Origin: JADKIH01 sp049363815
Lineage (GTDB): Bacteria > Bacteroidota > Bacteroidia > AKYH767-A > 2013-40CM-41-45
Assembly (NCBI GenBank): GCA_049363815.1
Contig: JBMQEM010000208.1
Coordinates: 1 to 64,000, forward strand
Direction: 5' to 3'
Length of the DNA stretch: 64,000 nucleotides
Shown here piece after piece: positions 60,066 to 64,000 of the stretch. Numbering within the stretch: the stretch's first letter is position 1; every line of letters begins with the position of its first letter. Made by a program: the position numbers and the translations under genes. The notes below the pieces were generated by a model. The model was not told the origin of the DNA, did not search any database, and worked only from the letters and a program-made list of their open reading frames with translations.

Positions 60066-61703
60066 ATGAGCGCACTCGGAAAGCATCCAAAAGGATTGCC
60101 TTATTTATTTTTTACTGAAATGTGGGAACGATTTGGTTACTATCTGATGATAGGGATCTTCGTCCTTTACATGACTGATTTTGAAAAAGGCGGATTAAAT
60201 TTTGACAGGGAACAGGCAGCTGATATATTCGGAACTTTTATTGCTCTAAATTATCTTACTCCTTTTATCGGTGGATTGCTGGCAGACAGATTACTCGGCT
60301 ATCGCCGATCAATCATTTTAGGAGGTTCATTAATGGGATTAGGCTATTTGTGTTTAGCGATCAGCGGTATGGGTGCATTTTATACAGCAATGATCCTCAT
60401 TATTCTTGGTAATGGATTCTTCAAACCTAATATCACAACCATTTTAGGGAGTCTGTATTCTGAAGGTTCGTATAAGCCATTAAAGGATAGCGGATACAAT
60501 ATTTTTTACATGGGAATTAATATTGGTGCATTCATTTGTAATTTCTTTGCTGCATTTTTAAGAAATTCTTATGGCTGGTCAGAAGCTTTCGCTGCAGCCG
60601 GAATAGGAATGTTCATTGGCGTCGGTGTCTTTATACTTGGGAACAAACATTATAAGCACGTCGATATTATCAAACCGGCGACAAAGGAAGATACTCCGGT
60701 GATAAAGGTTTTGTATCAGGTTCTGTTACCTGCAATTTTGATCGGTATAGGTGCATGGCTTATTCCGGGAAATATTTTTGGAAGCGATAGTTCAGATGCA
60801 TTCTTACTTGGCTCCGTACCTGTTGTAGCATTTTATGCATCATTATATTTCAGGGCAAGTGAGAAGGAGAAGAAACCGATAGGCGCACTGCTTTCGATAT
60901 TTGCAGTTGTAGTTATTTTCTGGGCCGTGTTCAAACAAAACGGAACAGCTCTCACAACATGGGCTCAATACTATACTAACCGTGAGACTCCACAAATTAT
61001 TGAACCGCTAACTTCTGCATTGAAACTAAATGAAACTGTAGTATACAAACAAGATTCGACCTACCTCTTAGATCATCAATTCAAAAAAATTAAAGATGAA
61101 GCCGGGAATCCTGTCCGCGGACTTGCGTATCCGGCGTATTTCAAAAATGATAATGTATCACAATTAAAAGAAGGTGATGAAAAAAAATTAGTATCGACAG
61201 AACTTTTTCAGAGTATCAATCCATTTTTCGTTGTAGCATTAACACCTTTGGTCATTGCCTTCTTCAGCTTCCTTAGAAGCAGGCGAAAGGAGCCGACCAC
61301 ACCTGGAAAGATCTGTCTGGGATTATTTGTAAGCGGACTGTCAACACTGATAATGGTTGTTGCTGTCTATGTTTGTGGTGATGGCGACATCAAATCAAGT
61401 TCATGGTGGCTGATCTCATCTTACGGTATCATTACTATTGGTGAATTATTTTTAAGTCCTATGGGACTTAGTCTAGTTTCCAAATTATCTCCTACCAGGA
61501 TCACAGCAATGATGATGGGAGGCTGGAGTCTTGCCACTTCATTGGGAAATAAACTCAGCGGTATCCTCGCAAAGATGTGGGATACTTATGATGATAAAGC
61601 TAATTACTTCCTTGTCAATTTTGCATTACTGATGTTTGCAACACTCATGCTGGCATTAATGTTAAAAAGACTGAATAAGATATTTAAGGAATACGGGGCT
61701 TAG
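60066..61703 (+). CDS. POT-family proton-coupled oligopeptide transporter
   Basis: A 545-residue inner-membrane MFS protein with about 14 hydrophobic segments. The ATG at 60066 (MSALGKHPKGLPYLFFTEMW) is preferred over a TTG seven codons upstream. Family marks are the ExxERF-type motif on helix 1 (FFTEMWERFGYYLMIG), GGLLADRLLGYRRSIILGGS, NIFYMGINIGAFICN, and helix 10-11 segments such as GMSLVSKLSPTRITAMMMGG. A ~90-residue insertion between helices 8 and 9 (NRETPQIIEPLTSALKLNET) is seen in Bacteroidota members. It imports di- and tripeptides with protons. It is divergent from the secreted subtilisin gene, consistent with peptide scavenging. Confidence 0.92.
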   Translation: MSALGKHPKGLPYLFFTEMWERFGYYLMIGIFVLYMTDFEKGGLNFDREQAADIFGTFIALNYLTPFIGGLLADRLLGYRRSIILGGSLMGLGYLCLAISGMGAFYTAMILIILGNGFFKPNITTILGSLYSEGSYKPLKDSGYNIFYMGINIGAFICNFFAAFLRNSYGWSEAFAAAGIGMFIGVGVFILGNKHYKHVDIIKPATKEDTPVIKVLYQVLLPAILIGIGAWLIPGNIFGSDSSDAFLLGSVPVVAFYASLYFRASEKEKKPIGALLSIFAVVVIFWAVFKQNGTALTTWAQYYTNRETPQIIEPLTSALKLNETVVYKQDSTYLLDHQFKKIKDEAGNPVRGLAYPAYFKNDNVSQLKEGDEKKLVSTELFQSINPFFVVALTPLVIAFFSFLRSRRKEPTTPGKICLGLFVSGLSTLIMVVAVYVCGDGDIKSSSWWLISSYGIITIGELFLSPMGLSLVSKLSPTRITAMMMGGWSLATSLGNKLSGILAKMWDTYDDKANYFLVNFALLMFATLMLALMLKRLNKIFKEYGA

Positions 61704-61715
61704 AAAAAAAGTACG

Positions 61716-63044
61716 TTACTTTTTCTTGCTCTTTACAATGGATGCAGGAAGTTCAATATGAAAAATAGTTTTCTCCGGAGTTGATACAAAATCGATCTTA
61801 CCGCCATGTGCTGTAACGATATCGAAACTTAATGAAAGTCCGAGTCCCGTACCCTCGCCTGCAGGTTTGGTAGTATAAAATGGCTGAAAGATCTTTTCTT
61901 TTATAGCTGGATCAACACCAATTCCATTATCTGTTACATACAGATTTACGTTGTCGTTCAGCAATCTTGTTTCGACTTTTATTCTTGCTGTATAATTTTC
62001 ATTATTCTGAAGAGCTATGGAAGCTTTTTCATTGGTAGAATAAAAGGAATTATCCAGCAAGTTTACTACCAGCCGGAAAATATCGTGCTTTACCAATTCA
62101 ATTAAAGGAATTTTTTTATCCAGATCTTTTTCAATTTCAAATTTAAAATCAGGCAACCGGGTTTTGATCGAATACACTGCAACTTTAATTGCTTCTTCAG
62201 AAATTGAATTAACATCACCTTGTTCCATGTGACGACGTTCATTACGATGATGCTTGAGCATACTTTTCAGGATAGCCTCTGCCCTCTTACCGTGATGATT
62301 GATCTTTTCGCTGATCTGTGAAAGATCCTTCAACGCTTCATCGTCGGATTCAAATTTTTTATCATGCTTCAGTTCATCGATCAATTCCATCGACAATTCA
62401 GAGAAATTGGTAACGAAGTTAAGTGGATTCTGAATCTCATGTGCGATATCGGAGATCAGTTCACCGAGTGAAGCAAGCTTTGCCTGGCGAATGATCATCA
62501 CCTGTGAATGACGAAGTTCTTCCAGCGCATCGGAAAGTTCATTGTTTCTTTTCTCCAGTTCTTCTGTTCGCGCTTTGACTAATTCAGTCAATTCATTCTC
62601 ACGTTTCCTGTATTGATTTAGCAGGACTTCATTCTGATTCCTTAAACGATTGCTCAATGTTGAGATCAGATATTTAAAGATGTCAGGATAATTTTTCATG
62701 ACATCATAAAAATCTTCTCTGCTTAAAACTCCTAACTGGCATTGAGTGAGCGTTGAAACTGACATTGAACGGGTACTGTTATCGATCAGAGCCATTTCAC
62801 CGAATACAGCTCCTGCAGCCAGTTCAGTCAATGTCAAATGCTGGTCATGGACCTTCACTTTTCCGGAGAGGATGATATACATAGAATCACCATCGTCGCC
62901 CTTGTTGATCACCTCATAATTCGCTTCCATTTCTACAATGGTCAGCTTTTTACAAAGGGCTTCAACGACATTTCTTGGTAAATCTTCAAAAAATGGAGAA
63001 TTTACCAGTGAATCAAGAAGGTTTTGAGGTGAAATGAATGCCAT
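61716..63044 (-). CDS. Histidine kinase with N-terminal cyclic-nucleotide-binding domain
   Basis: A 442-residue cytoplasmic protein without membrane segments. Residues ~10-135 form a CRP-type cyclic-nucleotide-binding domain with the phosphate-binding cassette AVFGEMALIDNSTRSMSV (FGE at 81-83, R92), so real nucleotide binding is possible. A coiled coil (~140-190) leads to the HisKA-like helix with H202 (ISDIAHEIQNPLNFVTNFSE), and the HATPase_c domain follows (NLLDNSFYSTNEKASIAL, GTGLGLSLSFDIVTAHGG). Its cognate regulator is not nearby. It would link a cyclic nucleotide or a redox-like ligand to phosphorylation. Convergent with the peptide transporter gene, 12 bases apart. Confidence 0.9.
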   Translation of the reverse strand: MAFISPQNLLDSLVNSPFFEDLPRNVVEALCKKLTIVEMEANYEVINKGDDGDSMYIILSGKVKVHDQHLTLTELAAGAVFGEMALIDNSTRSMSVSTLTQCQLGVLSREDFYDVMKNYPDIFKYLISTLSNRLRNQNEVLLNQYRKRENELTELVKARTEELEKRNNELSDALEELRHSQVMIIRQAKLASLGELISDIAHEIQNPLNFVTNFSELSMELIDELKHDKKFESDDEALKDLSQISEKINHHGKRAEAILKSMLKHHRNERRHMEQGDVNSISEEAIKVAVYSIKTRLPDFKFEIEKDLDKKIPLIELVKHDIFRLVVNLLDNSFYSTNEKASIALQNNENYTARIKVETRLLNDNVNLYVTDNGIGVDPAIKEKIFQPFYTTKPAGEGTGLGLSLSFDIVTAHGGKIDFVSTPEKTIFHIELPASIVKSKKK

Positions 63045-63101
63045 ATATCAATATGATCGAATAAAGGTGGTAAAAATTGAGGAAATAATCAAATTTCAGT
63101 T

Positions 63102-63980
63102 CTACCCTAACTTTACGGAGGTCATCGTCAGGGACCCGCCCACAGCATTGTCATTGAAGAAAGAAACCTCTTCGTCTTTTTCCTGAAGGGCCAGTGTATA
63201 GATCAAAGGATAGTAATGATCCGGTGTTGGTATTGCAAGCTGGGCTGCTTTACCGATATTTTGCCAGTTGATCAGAGAAGCATGATCGCGTTCAAGTATT
63301 TTCTTTTTGAAATAAGAATTCATTTCAAGTGCCCAGTCAAATCCATAATCAGAATTGTTGAGTCGGCTGAAATCCACCATGCCCAGATTATGCACCATAT
63401 TTCCACTACCAATGATCAATACTCCTTTCTTTCGGAGGCTGCTCAACTGTTTTGCAAGATCATAATGATACTGGGCCGGCTGATGATAGTCGATACTTAA
63501 TTGCAGAACAGGAATTTTAGCTTCAGGATACATTTGTCTGACCACAGACCATGTCCCGTGATCCAGTCCCCAGTCATGATCCAAACCAACACTGGTAGTT
63601 GAAATGATCTTTTTAGTCTCAGCAGCAAGCGCAGGATCACCCGGAGCAGGATACTGAACATCAAATAGCGCCTGTGGAAATCCACCAAAGTCATGAATTG
63701 TTTTCGGTTTTTCCATGGCAGTTACATGTGTTCCTTTCGTGAGCCAGTGTGCAGAAATGCAAAGCACTGCCTTAGGCACCGGGATTTCCTTTGCGAGTCG
63801 TAACCAGGTTTGGGAAAATTTATTCGTTTCTATTCCATTCATTGGTGAACCATGTCCGACAAATAATGCAGGCATTTTTTTATCCGTTCGTTCCAAAGAA
63901 TCGGCAAGGGATTTTAGTGATCCAAGTGTCATAAGTGCTGATGATGCTGTTAGAAGTTTAAGGAAATCTTTCCGGTTCAT
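63102..63980 (-). CDS. LigB-family extradiol dioxygenase (YgiD-like 4,5-DOPA dioxygenase type)
   Basis: A 292-residue protein of the class III extradiol dioxygenase family. Metal-binding residues are visible as H43 (LFVGHGSPMNGI), H in ISAHWLTKGTHVTA, and H in GSGNMVHNLGMVD. The C-terminal ending (PTPDHYYPLIYTLALQEK) matches the YgiD family. The usual YgiD has ~260 residues and starts near MPALFVGHGSP; this one has ~35 extra N-terminal residues, DFLKLLTASSALMTLGSLKS after MNRK, which look like an export signal or anchor. It would therefore act outside the cytoplasm, which is unusual. Zinc-dependent cleavage of a catechol is inferred. Confidence 0.85.
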   Translation of the reverse strand: MNRKDFLKLLTASSALMTLGSLKSLADSLERTDKKMPALFVGHGSPMNGIETNKFSQTWLRLAKEIPVPKAVLCISAHWLTKGTHVTAMEKPKTIHDFGGFPQALFDVQYPAPGDPALAAETKKIISTTSVGLDHDWGLDHGTWSVVRQMYPEAKIPVLQLSIDYHQPAQYHYDLAKQLSSLRKKGVLIIGSGNMVHNLGMVDFSRLNNSDYGFDWALEMNSYFKKKILERDHASLINWQNIGKAAQLAIPTPDHYYPLIYTLALQEKDEEVSFFNDNAVGGSLTMTSVKLG

Positions 63981-64000
63981 TTGATGGTAAGTAGTAAGTG

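Overview
This window looks like a chromosomal segment of a member of the Bacteroidota, probably a free-living or environmental lineage. The sequence evidence is five secreted proteins with the C-terminal type IX secretion (T9SS) sorting domain, a SusC/SusD pair, a propeller-type sensor kinase with a Y_Y_Y domain, AT-rich DNA, and promoters of the Bacteroidota form TTG-N18-TAnnTTTG upstream of the tRNA-Gly gene and the acr3 gene. There is no prophage, CRISPR array, rRNA operon or intact insertion sequence. Species cannot be named from the sequence alone.

Layout. 1-2430: a truncated TPR/LytS-type sensor kinase gene, then a non-coding stretch with an ~80-bp-armed inverted repeat. 2435-4495: a T9SS-exported beta-propeller protein. 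4787-5304: tRNA-Gly(GCC), tRNA-Leu(UAA), and a duplicated 3' fragment of the tRNA-Leu gene whose anticodon arm carries an 18-bp palindrome. 5442-9797: a TetR regulator divergent from an envelope-stress-like operon (DedA, TerC, DedA fused to DUF454, tandem universal stress protein), facing a YtfE-like di-iron protein. 10881-13388: arsenic operon arsR-arsM-arsC-metallophosphoesterase. 13491-19820: SusC-SusD-lipoprotein-DUF1579 operon read towards lower coordinates. 19895-23741: its likely two-component regulator. 24024-28890: a secreted sugar-dehydrogenase-like protein and an ECF sigma factor operon. 29000-37684: a 2894-residue cyclic beta-1,2-glucan synthase. 37904-40624: an Omp28-like exported protein and a second arsenic locus (arsR, acr3). 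40652-43399: an M16 peptidase pair. 43529-48471: a two-component system with envelope proteins. 48542-51134: MlaE/MlaF/MlaD-type lipid transporter. 51203-53759: CoA-transferase, thioredoxin, J-domain protein. 54003-63980: DUF4397 protein, RluE-type pseudouridine synthase, an unknown exported protein, a subtilisin-like peptidase, a POT peptide transporter, a cyclic-nucleotide-domain histidine kinase, and a LigB-type dioxygenase.

How genes work together. The two arsenic loci lie 26 kb apart but share operator architecture (TCGTA-N4-TACGA) in front of arsR1, arsM, arsR2 and acr3. This suggests one regulon that reduces arsenate (ArsC), methylates arsenite (ArsM) and exports it (Acr3). A second shared motif, CYACAT-N4-ATGTRG, occurs twice upstream of susC and once upstream of the propeller kinase, linking that two-component system to the SusCD operon and to itself. 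A third regulatory knot is the TetR/DedA intergenic region, where a perfect palindrome and a 13-bp direct repeat sit between divergent promoter elements.

The most unusual items are the palindrome-bearing tRNA-Leu duplication, the DedA-DUF454 fusion inside a DedA/TerC/USP operon, the PepSY-like/SdiA-regulated fusion in a two-component operon, and the several heptamer-type repeats. All functional statements are from reading sequence and motif recognition; no database search was run.
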